Assembly (NCBI GenBank): GCA_910586705.1
Contig: CAJUJK010000017.1
Location: 12,848 to 76,847, forward strand
Direction of reading: 5' to 3'
DNA length: 64,000 bases
From: an uncultured Lachnospiraceae bacterium
GTDB taxonomy: Bacteria; Bacillota; Clostridia; Lachnospirales; Lachnospiraceae
Below are positions 42,866-51,757 of this stretch, in pieces (positions within the stretch are counted from its first letter, which is position 1; each line of letters opens with the position of its first letter). The notes beneath the pieces were generated by a model. The model searched no databases. It saw nothing but the letters and a program-made list of their open reading frames with translations, and was not told the DNA's origin. The position numbers were made by a program, and so were the translations under genes.

Positions 42866-43858
42866 ATGGGACAGGCACAACGGAGCGACAGGAGAGGTTC
42901 CGACGACAAGATCAGAGTCATAGCGGGTAACCGTTCACAAAACAGCGCGGGAGAGCGTGCGAGACGGCGCGGTACGGAAAGGAGCGGGCTGGAAGGTCTG
43001 GAACTGTGGGAAATATCCAGAGACAATGACAACCCTCGCATGATGCGGTTTGCGGACCGCGAACAGGTCCGTCCGGCACAGCGGCGTTCCCGCCCGGGAT
43101 CACAGCCGGATCGTCGAAACACGGGCAATCCGCGCCCGGTCAGCTCCATCAGACGACGCCGGGCGAGAAAGCGGCGGCTGAATCTTTACCGCATTTTTGT
43201 GTTTCTTATGATCGGCGTATGTCTGATACTGATTTATCAGACGACAGGGGCTGTTTACCGCATGATGCACAAGGATAAAATTGGTACGGGCAAGGGAATT
43301 GTAGAGATTGTGTCCGAAAAGATTGAGGCGAACCGGATTCAGCCGCCGGCGATTACGGTGGACTATCTGGAGCCGAATGAGTTCTCCAGACCCGGCACGG
43401 AGTTGAAAAAGATCAAGAGTGTTTTTGTGCATTATACCGCGAATCCGGGCACTTCGGCGGCGCAGAACCGCAGTTATTTTGCCGGTCTGGCAGAGACGCA
43501 GGAGCGGTCGGCGAGCGCGCATTTTATTATCGGCTACGAGGGTGAGCTGATCCAGTGCATTCCGCTGGAAGAACAGGCTTACGCGGTGGCGACCAGAAAT
43601 GAGGACTCTGTCTCCATCGAGTGTTGTTATCTGGATGAGGACGGGAAGTTTACGCAGGAGACATATGATACGCTGGTACATACGCTTGCATGGCTGACAC
43701 AGGAATATCATTTGTCGGAGGATGATATTTTACGGCATTATGACTGCGGCGGCAAGAAATGTCCGCTCTATTACGTGGAGCATGAGGACGCGTGGGAGAA
43801 GCTGCTTAGGGATGTAAAAAACTATAAGCCGGAGAAAACTGCGGAATCGGAGAAATAG
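42866..43858 (+). CDS. Membrane-anchored N-acetylmuramoyl-L-alanine amidase (amidase_2 / PGRP type)
   Basis: The 330-residue protein has an arginine-rich cytoplasmic N-terminus (about 1-105), one membrane helix (about 108-130), and an extracellular amidase domain (about 170-330). That domain cuts the stem peptide from muramic acid. Zinc ligands are likely His189 in VHYTANPG, His291 in RHYDCGG and Cys299 in KCP. GAGGGGGAACAGC precedes the ATG. It follows the BlaI/M56 pair and could be one of its outputs. The structured repeat R2 forms most of its leader. Confidence 0.85.
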   Translation: MGQAQRSDRRGSDDKIRVIAGNRSQNSAGERARRRGTERSGLEGLELWEISRDNDNPRMMRFADREQVRPAQRRSRPGSQPDRRNTGNPRPVSSIRRRRARKRRLNLYRIFVFLMIGVCLILIYQTTGAVYRMMHKDKIGTGKGIVEIVSEKIEANRIQPPAITVDYLEPNEFSRPGTELKKIKSVFVHYTANPGTSAAQNRSYFAGLAETQERSASAHFIIGYEGELIQCIPLEEQAYAVATRNEDSVSIECCYLDEDGKFTQETYDTLVHTLAWLTQEYHLSEDDILRHYDCGGKKCPLYYVEHEDAWEKLLRDVKNYKPEKTAESEK

Positions 43859-43863
43859 AATTT

Positions 43864-44766
43864 ATGGAAAAAGCGTACAAACTGGAATTTGCGGGGGAGC
43901 AGACAGGCAGTCTCTACGTGAACTGCTGTGGTCTTTCCCGGACGGAGCCGATGCACAGTTTTGGACCGGCGTTAAAACCCCATTATCTGATTCACTATAT
44001 ATTGAGCGGTAAGGGGAAATTCACAATCGGCGGAGAGGAATATCCGCTAGAGTCTGGGTATGGTTTTCTGATTACGCCGGATGAGCTTGCCTTTTATCAG
44101 GCGGACGAGGAGGAGCCGTGGACCTATGTGTGGGTGGGCTTCAGCGGCACGCAGGCGGCAGCGTATGTGGGCAATATCGGTCTGTCCGTAAGGCAGCCGA
44201 TCTTTAAGTCTGACGCGTCCGAGGAACTTTACCGGATTGTGAAGGATATGATGGAGCACAATACTTACGGGCTTTCCCACGATCTGCGGCGGAATGGGCA
44301 GCTTGGCATTTTTCTGTCTGTCATAGCCGAGGGCAGCAGGGTGGAGAAACGGGGAGAAGACGACAAGGCGAATATTTATGTGCGCAAAGCGGTTTCTTTT
44401 ATTCAGAATAACTACTGCAATCCCATCAAAGTGACGGATGTGGCGGACTATGTCTGTATCAACAGAAGTTATCTTTACACGCTGTTCCAAAATTCCATGG
44501 GGATGTCGCCCCAGCAGTTTCTGACTACATTCCGCATTACAAAGGCGACAGAGCTTTTGCAGCTGACGTCCCTTCCGATTGAAAGTATCGCCCTGTCATG
44601 CGGTTATCACGATCCGCTCGTATTTACAAAGGCATTCCGGCAGATGAAACAGATGTCCCCCACGAGTTTCCGAAAGGAGATGCAGAAGGGGGAGACGAGG
44701 CGTAACCGGGAATACCTGCGGCAGGTGGAGGAATTTATAGGGCAGATAAACAGTCTGAACGCGTAA
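43864..44766 (+). CDS. AraC-family transcriptional regulator
   Basis: The 300-residue regulator has an N-terminal cupin-type sugar-binding domain (about 20-150) with HYILSGKGKFTIGGEEYPL. A C-terminal pair of helix-turn-helix motifs (about 185-285) has INRSYLYTLFQNSMGMSPQQFL and FTKAFRQMKQMSPTSFRKEM. It starts 5 bases after the amidase stop and is probably cotranscribed. The galactose operon lies 286 bases downstream, beyond a terminator, so it may control galKT, by inference. Confidence 0.93.
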   Translation: MEKAYKLEFAGEQTGSLYVNCCGLSRTEPMHSFGPALKPHYLIHYILSGKGKFTIGGEEYPLESGYGFLITPDELAFYQADEEEPWTYVWVGFSGTQAAAYVGNIGLSVRQPIFKSDASEELYRIVKDMMEHNTYGLSHDLRRNGQLGIFLSVIAEGSRVEKRGEDDKANIYVRKAVSFIQNNYCNPIKVTDVADYVCINRSYLYTLFQNSMGMSPQQFLTTFRITKATELLQLTSLPIESIALSCGYHDPLVFTKAFRQMKQMSPTSFRKEMQKGETRRNREYLRQVEEFIGQINSLNA

Positions 44767-44844
44767 GCAGAACTTAGCAGAGGTATGGAGTGCCGGGATT
44801 GCAAGACATGATTCAAATTTAACATTTTGACAGTTTTAAATAAC

Positions 44845-44873
44845 AAAGGACTATGTAAGGATAGTCCTTTTTT
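44845..44873 (+). terminator. Terminator after the AraC-type gene
   Basis: AAAGGACTAT (44845-44854) pairs with ATAGTCCTTT (44861-44870), and the T-run continues to 44873. Confidence 0.9.
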
Positions 44874-44875
44874 GG

Positions 44876-44975
44876 TATAATAGGGTGAAAAGAAGTTCTA
44901 GCCACTCACAGCAAAGGCTGTTTCGCGGAGAACTTCTAAGTTTCACCCGGAAAAACGCCAAAAGCAGGCGTTTTT
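44876..44975 (+). repeat. Structured repeat element, copy R3, ending in a terminator (galK leader)
   Basis: TATAAT (44876-44881) with an extended TGG precedes it. Outer stem GGGTGAAA/TTTCACCC (44883-44890 / 44941-44948), middle stem AGAAGTTCT/AGAACTTCT (44891-44899 / 44929-44937) and inner hairpin ACAGC-AAAG-GCTGT are all perfect. It is followed by AAAAACGCC (44951-44959) paired with GGCGTTTTT (44967-44975), a full terminator. The unit could be an attenuated galK leader or a small RNA of about 90 bases. Confidence 0.7.
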
Positions 44976-45051
44976 CATGCAGATTTAAGCCACAGAGAAA
45001 CTGTGACATGGCGGTTAGGTAAAAAGGTATGGAAAGAAAAGGAGAGCGGGT

Positions 45052-46215
45052 ATGAAAGAGACGGTTTTGAAGAAATTTGGGGAGCTTTACGGGAATGCGG
45101 ACGGCGTTAACGTATATTTTGCGCCGGGCAGGGTGAACATGATCGGTGAACACACGGATTATAACGGGGGACACGTTTTTCCCTGTGCGCTGACGATCGG
45201 TACATACGCAGCGGTTAAGAAGAGAACGGACAGGAAACTGCGGTTTTATTCCATGAATTTTGAAAAAATGGGCGTGGTGGAGAGCAGTCTGGATGATCTG
45301 ACGCCTTCTGACGCGGCGGGCTGGACGAATTATCCGAAGGGCGTTATGTGGGCGTTTGCGGAGCGCGGCATGAAGATGGACTGTGGGCTGGATATTGTGT
45401 TAAACGGTGATATTCCGGGGGGCTCCGGCTTATCCTCTTCCGCATCTCTGGAGGTGCTGACGGGTTTTTATCTGCGGGATCTGTTTGGGTTTGATGTGAC
45501 CAATGTGGATCTGGCGCTGATCGGTCAGTATTCGGAAAATAATTTCAACGGCATGAACTGCGGGATTATGGACCAGTTTGCATCGGCGATGGGAAAGAAG
45601 GACAACGCGATCTTTTTAGATACGGCGAATCTCTCCTACCAGTACGCGCCCCTTGTGCTGGACGGCGCGAAGATTATCGTCACCAACAGCAATGTGAAGC
45701 ACTCCCTTGTCAATTCCGGCTACAATACAAGAAGAAAAGAGAGCGAGCAGGCGCTGGCTGATTTACAGAAAGTGATAAAGATAGAGACCCTCGGTGATCT
45801 GACGGAGGAGGAGTTTGAGGCGAACAAGTCCGCCATCGCCGACGCGGTCTGTGCAAAGCGCGCAAAACATGCGGTTTATGAGAACCGCCGGACAATCCGC
45901 GCGGTGGAGGCTCTGAAGAACAACGATCTGAAGGCGTTCGGTGAACTGATGAACGCGTCCCATGTTTCCCTGCGGGATGACTACGAGGTTTCCTGCGATG
46001 AGATTGACGTGCTTGTGGAAGAGGCATGGAAGGTGGACGGCGTGGTCGGTTCCCGCATCACGGGCGGCGGCTTTGGCGGCTGTACTGTGAGTATCGTGAA
46101 GGATGAGGCGGTGGAGAGCTTTAAGGAGAAAGTGGGCGCGGCTTACAAGGAGCGTGTCGGGAAGAACGCGGATTTCTATGTGGTGGAGATCGGCGACGGG
46201 CCGTCTAAACTGTGA
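45052..46215 (+). CDS. galK: Galactokinase
   Basis: Galactokinase phosphorylates galactose to galactose-1-phosphate, the first Leloir step. The 387-residue GHMP kinase has the galactokinase signature GRVNMIGEHTDYNGGHVFPCA near the N-terminus. The ATP loop is PGGSGLSSSASLEV, and GGGFGGCTVSIV lies near the C-terminus. GGAGAGCGGGT precedes the ATG. galT follows by 25 bases, so both are one operon, preceded by the R3 element and its terminator. Confidence 0.96.
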   Translation: MKETVLKKFGELYGNADGVNVYFAPGRVNMIGEHTDYNGGHVFPCALTIGTYAAVKKRTDRKLRFYSMNFEKMGVVESSLDDLTPSDAAGWTNYPKGVMWAFAERGMKMDCGLDIVLNGDIPGGSGLSSSASLEVLTGFYLRDLFGFDVTNVDLALIGQYSENNFNGMNCGIMDQFASAMGKKDNAIFLDTANLSYQYAPLVLDGAKIIVTNSNVKHSLVNSGYNTRRKESEQALADLQKVIKIETLGDLTEEEFEANKSAIADAVCAKRAKHAVYENRRTIRAVEALKNNDLKAFGELMNASHVSLRDDYEVSCDEIDVLVEEAWKVDGVVGSRITGGGFGGCTVSIVKDEAVESFKEKVGAAYKERVGKNADFYVVEIGDGPSKL

Positions 46216-46240
46216 CAGGGTGAGTTGAGGAGGATATAAG

Positions 46241-47737
46241 ATGATTCAGCAGAATATCAGAAGACTTGTAAAATACGGTTTACTTACGGGACTGATTGAA
46301 AAAGAGGATGAGATATACACGACCAACCGCCTGCTAGAGCTTTTCGGTCTGGATGAACTGGAGGAAGGCGGCGACGTCGCCATGACGGTGGAGGAGCTGG
46401 AGCCGGTACTTAAGGAACTGTTAGACTATGCCTGCGAGAAAGGGCTGATTGAGGACAGTATCGTGTACCGGGATCTCTTTGACACAAAGATCATGGGACT
46501 GCTCACGCCGCGACCCAGCGAGGTAATCAGGACGTTCCGGGAAAAGTATGGGAGCGACCCGAAAGAGGCGACAGATTATTTCTATAAACTGAGCCGGGAC
46601 ACGGATTACATCAGACGATACCGCATTGCGAAAGACCAGAAGTGGATTTCGTCCACCAAATACGGCGATCTGGATATCACGATCAATCTCTCCAAGCCGG
46701 AGAAGGATCCGAAAGCGATCGCTGCGGCAAAAAATGCAAAGCAGCGCGGTTATCCGAAATGTCTCCTCTGCCGGGAGAACGAAGGGTATGCAGGGCGTGT
46801 CAACCATCCTGCAAGACAGAATCACAGGATCATTCCAGTCACCATAAACGGCAGCGAATGGGGATTCCAGTATTCCCCTTATGTGTATTATAATGAGCAC
46901 TGTATTGTGTTTAACTCACAGCATATTCCGATGAAGATTGAGCACGATACATTCTGTAAGCTGTTTGACTTTGTAAAGCAGTTCCCGCATTATTTTGTAG
47001 GATCCAATGCGGATCTGCCGATTGTGGGCGGCTCCATTTTAAGCCACGATCATTTTCAGGGCGGGCACTATGAGTTTGCCATGGCAAAGGCGCCCGTGGA
47101 GCGGAACTTTACGGTGGAGGGTTTTGCGGACGTGGAGGCGGGCGTGGTGAACTGGCCGATGTCTGTGATCCGGATTTCTCACGAAAATTCAGACAGACTG
47201 GTTGCGCTTGCGGATGTGATTCTGGAAAAATGGCGCGGGTATACCGACGAGGCGGCGTTTATATTTGCCGAGACCGACGGCGAGCCGCACAACACAATCA
47301 CGCCCATTGCCAGAAAACGCGGCGATAAATTTGAGCTGGATCTGGTGCTTCGCAATAACATTACCACGCAGGAGCATCCGCTGGGCGTATATCATCCCCA
47401 CGCGAAACTGCATCATATCAAGAAGGAAAATATCGGGCTGATTGAGGTGATGGGGCTTGCCGTGCTGCCCGCCAGACTGAAAGGGGAGATGGAGCGTCTT
47501 GCAGAGGCGATTCTGTCGGGTGCGGATATCCGGACGGATGAGGAGCTTGCGAAACATGCCGACTGGGTGGAAGCATTTCTGCCCGCTTATCCGGATGTGG
47601 ACAGGGATCACATAATGGAGATCCTGCATAAGGAGATCGGCAATGTGTTTATGGAGGTGCTCGAGGATGCGGGGGTCTACAAGAGGGATGCCGAAGGACA
47701 GGCGGCTTTCGACAGATTTCTTTCCACGCTTTCATAA
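46241..47737 (+). CDS. galT: UDP-glucose:galactose-1-phosphate uridylyltransferase, Firmicutes type
   Basis: The 498-residue enzyme swaps UMP between UDP-glucose and galactose-1-phosphate. It belongs to the long galT type 2 found in Firmicutes. Recognisable are the MGLLTPRPSEV segment, LLCRENEGYAGR with a cysteine pair, and the SHDHFQGGHYEFAMAKAP histidine-rich active site. TQEHPLGVYHPHAKLHHIKKENIGLIEVMG follows. GAGGAGGATATAAG precedes the ATG. A terminator follows the stop. Confidence 0.95.
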   Translation: MIQQNIRRLVKYGLLTGLIEKEDEIYTTNRLLELFGLDELEEGGDVAMTVEELEPVLKELLDYACEKGLIEDSIVYRDLFDTKIMGLLTPRPSEVIRTFREKYGSDPKEATDYFYKLSRDTDYIRRYRIAKDQKWISSTKYGDLDITINLSKPEKDPKAIAAAKNAKQRGYPKCLLCRENEGYAGRVNHPARQNHRIIPVTINGSEWGFQYSPYVYYNEHCIVFNSQHIPMKIEHDTFCKLFDFVKQFPHYFVGSNADLPIVGGSILSHDHFQGGHYEFAMAKAPVERNFTVEGFADVEAGVVNWPMSVIRISHENSDRLVALADVILEKWRGYTDEAAFIFAETDGEPHNTITPIARKRGDKFELDLVLRNNITTQEHPLGVYHPHAKLHHIKKENIGLIEVMGLAVLPARLKGEMERLAEAILSGADIRTDEELAKHADWVEAFLPAYPDVDRDHIMEILHKEIGNVFMEVLEDAGVYKRDAEGQAAFDRFLSTLS

Positions 47738-47777
47738 AGTGAAAAGGATCTGCAAAGTTTACGGATGACAGGAAATG

Positions 47778-47804
47778 AGGCGGGACTTTAGGATCCCGCC
47801 TTTT
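47778..47804 (+). terminator. Terminator after galT
   Basis: AGGCGGGA (47778-47785) pairs with TCCCGCCT (47794-47801), then TTT. Confidence 0.85.
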
Positions 47805-47937
47805 GGTAGAAGCGTTATATAACGCATAGACCAGATGTGACAGCATAGGGGTTAAGCTTAACAGGGCGCTGGCAATCTGACTAGAAATGCTGTGTGAAGT
47901 ATATAGAAAGGCAGAGCGTCATCTGAGGATGACAAAT

Positions 47938-48285
47938 TTACAGATCTTCACTCATGCCTAACATGCTGCATAGGAAATTATAAAAGTCCCCCTGTTGTTT
48001 CCGGGTCATTTTCTGATAAATGGTGATAAGGTGCTGGTATTTTTTGAGATTGCACATATTATCTGCCAATAGGGAATCTGCTGCCAGACGTTCTTCGGAG
48101 AGTAATAGAATATAGTCTGTGGTGACATGAAAGAAACGCGAAAGATCGGCAAGAAGCAGAGCATCGGGAGTGCTGGCTCCACATTCGATTTTGCTCAGAC
48201 TTGTTTGGTTAATGCCAAGCTGTTTAGCAAGAGCTTGCTGTGTCAGTTTTTTTTCCAGTCGGAGTTCCTTTATCCTTGTCTTCAT
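47938..48285 (-). CDS. XRE-family helix-turn-helix regulator
   Basis: The 115-residue protein has an XRE-type HTH at its N-terminus (MKTRIKELRLEKKLTQQALAKQLGINQTSLSKIE) followed by FFHVTTDYILLLSE. The C-terminal helical part of about 45 residues is unlike common families. The start chosen is the ATG at 48285; AAGGG lies upstream, and the longer frame to 48384 runs through operator sequence. It is divergent from the exonuclease gene, and three half-sites lie upstream for likely autorepression. Confidence 0.88.
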   Translation of the reverse strand: MKTRIKELRLEKKLTQQALAKQLGINQTSLSKIECGASTPDALLLADLSRFFHVTTDYILLLSEERLAADSLLADNMCNLKKYQHLITIYQKMTRKQQGDFYNFLCSMLGMSEDL

Positions 48286-48328
48286 TTGTAATCCCTTTTT
48301 GTTATTGTAGTGTATTTTGCCGCCAAAA

Positions 48329-48367
48329 ATATTCCAATTATTAATAAGCATATTCCTTTTGGAATAT
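48329..48367. promoter_or_regulatory. Operator with three ATATTCC half-sites
   Basis: ATATTCC at 48329-48335 and 48350-48356 are 21 bases apart, two helical turns. The second pairs as a perfect 7-4-7 inverted repeat with GGAATAT (48361-48367). The array lies between the XRE gene and the exonuclease gene. Confidence 0.6.
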
Positions 48368-48558
48368 TTTTGTGGAAAGACCACTTTTCAGCAAAAAAAC
48401 GGGCAGGAGACTACAATATATAGTGTGCTGGGCCGAAAACGATAGCAGATATAGGGAATATGGGATACATTGATTTATCTGCCGGAAACAGATGGAAATT
48501 TTACCATATATGAATCCGGGCGCTGCCGGAAGAGGAAAAGAGCAGAGGGGAATACAAA

Positions 48559-49272
48559 ATGACAGATAGCTTTGTGTGCGTTGATCTTGAGACGACCGGG
48601 CTCGACCCGAAACGGGATAAAATCATAGAGATCGGCGCGGTCAGAGTAGAGCGGGGTGAGATTACCGAAGAGTGGGAAACCTTTGTTGATCCCGGGCAGA
48701 AGCTTCCAGTGCGGATTGTGGAGCTTACGGGAATCCGTGACGGGGATCTTTCCGGGGCAAAGCCGGTCCGCGAAATTCTGCCGGAACTGTTTGCATTTCT
48801 CGGTGACAATGTGCTGCTGGGGCACAGCATACTCTTTGACTTCTCCTTTTTAAAGAAGGCGGCGGTAAATGAAAAACTTATCTTTGAAAGACAGGGGATT
48901 GACACGTTAAAGATTGCGCGGAAGTATCTGAAGGATCTGGAAAGCCGCAGTCTGGGGGCGCTCTGCAGACACTACGGGATTCCTCACAGCGCGCACAGGG
49001 CACTGGGTGACGCCCGCGCTACAGTTGCCCTGTATCAGAAGCTTGCGGAAGCGTTTTATGAAAAGGAGGCGGCGGGAGAAAAGAGCCTGTTTCTGCCAAA
49101 ACCGCTCTCGTATCATGCGAAACGCGATACGCCCCTGACGATTGCACAAAAAGAACAGTTATATAAATTGTTGGACAGGCATAAACTGATAGTAGACTAT
49201 AAGGTTGAAAACTTGACCCGCAGCGAAGCTAGTCGGAAAATTGATCAAATTCTTGCAGAATACGGACGATAG
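48559..49272 (+). CDS. DEDDh 3'-5' exonuclease, DnaQ/RNase T-like
   Basis: The 237-residue protein has the exonuclease I motif VDLETTG (Asp9, Glu11) and an SILFDFSFL motif II. Motif III is HRALGDARATVALY, giving the DEDDh set. A short helical C-terminus (about 195-237) with LDRHKLIVDYKVENLTRSEASRKIDQIL follows. It may be a stand-alone proofreading or repair exonuclease. Its last 44 bases overlap the convergent gene on the minus strand. AGAGGGGAATACAAA precedes the ATG. Confidence 0.9.
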   Translation: MTDSFVCVDLETTGLDPKRDKIIEIGAVRVERGEITEEWETFVDPGQKLPVRIVELTGIRDGDLSGAKPVREILPELFAFLGDNVLLGHSILFDFSFLKKAAVNEKLIFERQGIDTLKIARKYLKDLESRSLGALCRHYGIPHSAHRALGDARATVALYQKLAEAFYEKEAAGEKSLFLPKPLSYHAKRDTPLTIAQKEQLYKLLDRHKLIVDYKVENLTRSEASRKIDQILAEYGR

Positions 49273-49846
49273 GCTTCTGCATGGCGGAGGTCAGGGACTG
49301 CGCCACAGGAAAAAGTGCCCCGATCTTTTCGGGAGTGCCGTTCTCCTGATAAATACGGCACAGAAGGCGGTAAGTCGCGCTTACGTCCGTGCGGGTGGAC
49401 ACGGCAAATTCCAGAAGCTGACAAGCCTCTCTTTCGTAACCGTTGTCATAGAGAGCCTGTGCCCACTGTTGCAGCGTGCGCGCAAGAAGCGTGTAATTCT
49501 GGTCATAAGTGGTCAGCTGGGTGATGTTAGGCGCACCGTAGCGCAGCTTCAGTTCCGTGTTGGTAAGTCCTGTAAAATTGACGATGGGCTGGTCATTCAG
49601 GGACAGTATGATCTGTCTGTAATCTTCGACTTTGGGGATGTCTTCTAAAAGCTCCATGGGAAAGATTTCCATGGGCAGCTTGATATAGTCCAGATCATCC
49701 AGCGGTTTGCGCCGTGTATTGTTTGCGGCACGCTCCCTCTGCCAGAATTCCTGCTCCATGGCAGCGGCGGATTTCCGGCTTTTGGAGGATGCCACAGCGA
49801 TGGCGGCGGCTAAGATCAGAGTGCTTGCAATAATTAAAAAATTCAT
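49229..49846 (-). CDS. Membrane-anchored protein of unknown function, 205 aa
   Basis: The protein starts MNFLIIASTLILAAAIAVASS, one membrane helix, then a soluble domain. The latter contains LDYIKLPMEIFPMELLEDIPKVEDY, followed by several short helices that look like a TPR-type repeat (YGAPNITQL to LLEFAVSTRTDVSATYRLLCRIYQENGTPEKIGALFPVAQSL). It is a type often seen as hypothetical in Lachnospiraceae. The start at ATG 49846 has AAAGGAATTATAT; a longer frame to 49876 lacks support. It overlaps the exonuclease gene tail to tail by 44 bases. Confidence 0.7.
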   Translation of the reverse strand: MNFLIIASTLILAAAIAVASSKSRKSAAAMEQEFWQRERAANNTRRKPLDDLDYIKLPMEIFPMELLEDIPKVEDYRQIILSLNDQPIVNFTGLTNTELKLRYGAPNITQLTTYDQNYTLLARTLQQWAQALYDNGYEREACQLLEFAVSTRTDVSATYRLLCRIYQENGTPEKIGALFPVAQSLTSAMQKPIVRILQEFDQFSD

Positions 49847-49923
49847 ATATAATTCCTTTATGCCAAAAGAAGGCATTCCTTACTTATTTATAATGCAGCA
49901 AAAGATAGCTGGGGTGGTACGAT

Positions 49924-50031
49924 ATGAAGTTTAACAGAAAAACCAGAAAAATCATTTCATCAGTTATTATCATTATTGTCGTGCTGGCAATGATCATTCC
50001 GATGCTGGCATCTGCGCTTTATTCATTTTAG
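49924..50031 (+). CDS. 35-residue single-helix membrane protein
   Basis: The product is MKFNRKTRKIISS followed by one membrane helix and a short tail. A GGGGTGG ribosome site lies 6 bases before the ATG. Similar tiny proteins with a basic start and one helix are common and conserved in Lachnospiraceae genomes. Function unknown. It is divergent from the 205-residue gene and lies 66 bases before the VanW gene. Confidence 0.7.
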   Translation: MKFNRKTRKIISSVIIIIVVLAMIIPMLASALYSF

Positions 50032-50097
50032 CACAGGAAACGTTTTTTGTGAATGGTATGGAACCAGCAGGGGAGAAGTGGAGAGCGGGTAATCGTT

Positions 50098-51702
50098 ATG
50101 AAAAAACTATCTGTGACAGTCCTGACGGCGTTTATCGCGGCGGGGTTTGCCGTGATGCCGGCGCAGGCAAAAGAAGGGAAAATTGAGACGGGAATCTATG
50201 TGGATGATGTAGATATCTCGGGGATGACAGAGAGCGGGGCGGGTGAAGCGATAGAGGCGTATGTCGCTACCTTCGGTGACGCGCAGATCACTTTGCATGT
50301 CCCGGAAGCTGGTGAAATCACGGCTTCTGCCGCAGATCTGGGATTAAAATGGGGCAACCGTGAGATTCTGGAAGAGGCGGCGAACTTTGGCAGGGACGGT
50401 GATATCCTGCAATGCTATAAGGAACTGCGGGATCTGGAATACAAAAATAAAGTTTACCGGGTAAGCTTCGACTTTGACAAGAATAAGATTCGTGCGCTGG
50501 TGGAGGAAAATGCCGGGCAGTATGATCAGGAGGCAGTCAATGCAAGTCTGAAAAAGACCGAAGACGGGTTTGAGGTCACAGAAGGACAGACAGGGCGCGT
50601 GGTAGACCGGGACGGCACGACGGAGCGCGTGTATGAGTATCTGACAGGCGAGTGGACGGGCGGCGACTGTGATCTGGATATGGAGGTTGAGACGCAGGAA
50701 CCGCAGGGCAGGGCGGAAGATCTGGAGAAGGTGAAGGATGTCCTCGGCACCTTTACCACCAGCTTTTCTACTTCCGGCGGTGCAAGAAGCGCAAATGTGG
50801 CAAACGGCTGCAGACTGCTCAGTGGAATTACGCTGTATCCGGGAGACGAGATTTCGACACTGGAGACAATCACGCCCTTCTCAGAGGAAAACGGATACTA
50901 TATGGCAGCTTCCTACTTAAACGGGCAGGTGGTTGACAGTCTGGGCGGCGGTATCTGTCAGGTATCGACCACGCTTTACAACGCGGTACTGCAGGCGGAG
51001 CTTGAGGTGACGGAGCGCTACAACCATTCCATGATCGTCACCTATGTGGATCCCTCCGCGGACGCAGCCATTGCGGAATCTTCCGGGAAAGATTTTAAAT
51101 TTAAGAACAATCTGGACTATCCTGTTTATATAGACGGCTATACGACCCCCGAGAAGCAGATTACGTTCACGATCTACGGACTGGAGACGAGGGACAGCGG
51201 CAGGGAGGTTCTTTACGAGAGCGAGGTTCTTGAGAGAACGGTGCCCGATACGGAAGTGATCTACACGGACGCATCCCTGCCGGTGGGTTACTGCAGCGTG
51301 CAGTCCGCGCACATAGGTTATAAGGCGAGATTATGGAAAATTGTGAAAGAGAACGGCGAGGAAGTGAGCCGTGAACAGGTGAACAGCAGCAGTTATATGA
51401 AAGCGCCCAGAAGCGCGACGGTGGGCGTGGCGACCGAAGATCCGGGCGCGTACAATGCAATTATGGCGGCTGTGGCATCGGGCAGCGTAGATCAGGTAAA
51501 GGCAGTTTCCGGCGCATATCGCGGCGGCGATCCCGGACAGATACAGGCTGCGGCAGCGGCGGCACAGCAGGCGGCAGCGGAAAAAGCAGCGGCGGATCAG
51601 GCGGCAGCAGAACAGGCGGCAGCAGAACAGGCTGCGGCAGAACAGGCAGCAGCGGAGCAGGCAGCACAGCAGCAGCCGGAAGCACCACCTCCGGCGGAGT
51701 GA
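50098..51702 (+). CDS. Exported VanW-domain protein, YoaR-like
   Basis: The 534-residue protein has a cleavable signal peptide (AQA at about residue 22). A PG-binding-type domain (about 30-190) and the VanW domain (about 220-380) with FTTSFSTSGGARSANV, GGGICQVSTTLYNAVL and ERYNHS follow. A G5-like stretch is next. The C-terminus is a low-complexity Ala/Gln/Glu tail of AAAEQ repeats ending QPEAPPPAE. VanW proteins are peptidoglycan-related in Gram-positives; no precise reaction is known. The start at ATG 50098 fits the signal peptide. Confidence 0.85.
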   Translation: MKKLSVTVLTAFIAAGFAVMPAQAKEGKIETGIYVDDVDISGMTESGAGEAIEAYVATFGDAQITLHVPEAGEITASAADLGLKWGNREILEEAANFGRDGDILQCYKELRDLEYKNKVYRVSFDFDKNKIRALVEENAGQYDQEAVNASLKKTEDGFEVTEGQTGRVVDRDGTTERVYEYLTGEWTGGDCDLDMEVETQEPQGRAEDLEKVKDVLGTFTTSFSTSGGARSANVANGCRLLSGITLYPGDEISTLETITPFSEENGYYMAASYLNGQVVDSLGGGICQVSTTLYNAVLQAELEVTERYNHSMIVTYVDPSADAAIAESSGKDFKFKNNLDYPVYIDGYTTPEKQITFTIYGLETRDSGREVLYESEVLERTVPDTEVIYTDASLPVGYCSVQSAHIGYKARLWKIVKENGEEVSREQVNSSSYMKAPRSATVGVATEDPGAYNAIMAAVASGSVDQVKAVSGAYRGGDPGQIQAAAAAAQQAAAEKAAADQAAAEQAAAEQAAAEQAAAEQAAQQQPEAPPPAE

Positions 51703-51757
51703 TTGGAACGGTAAGGTATGGAATGGTTACAATCCTACGAAAAATAAGGCATACGGC

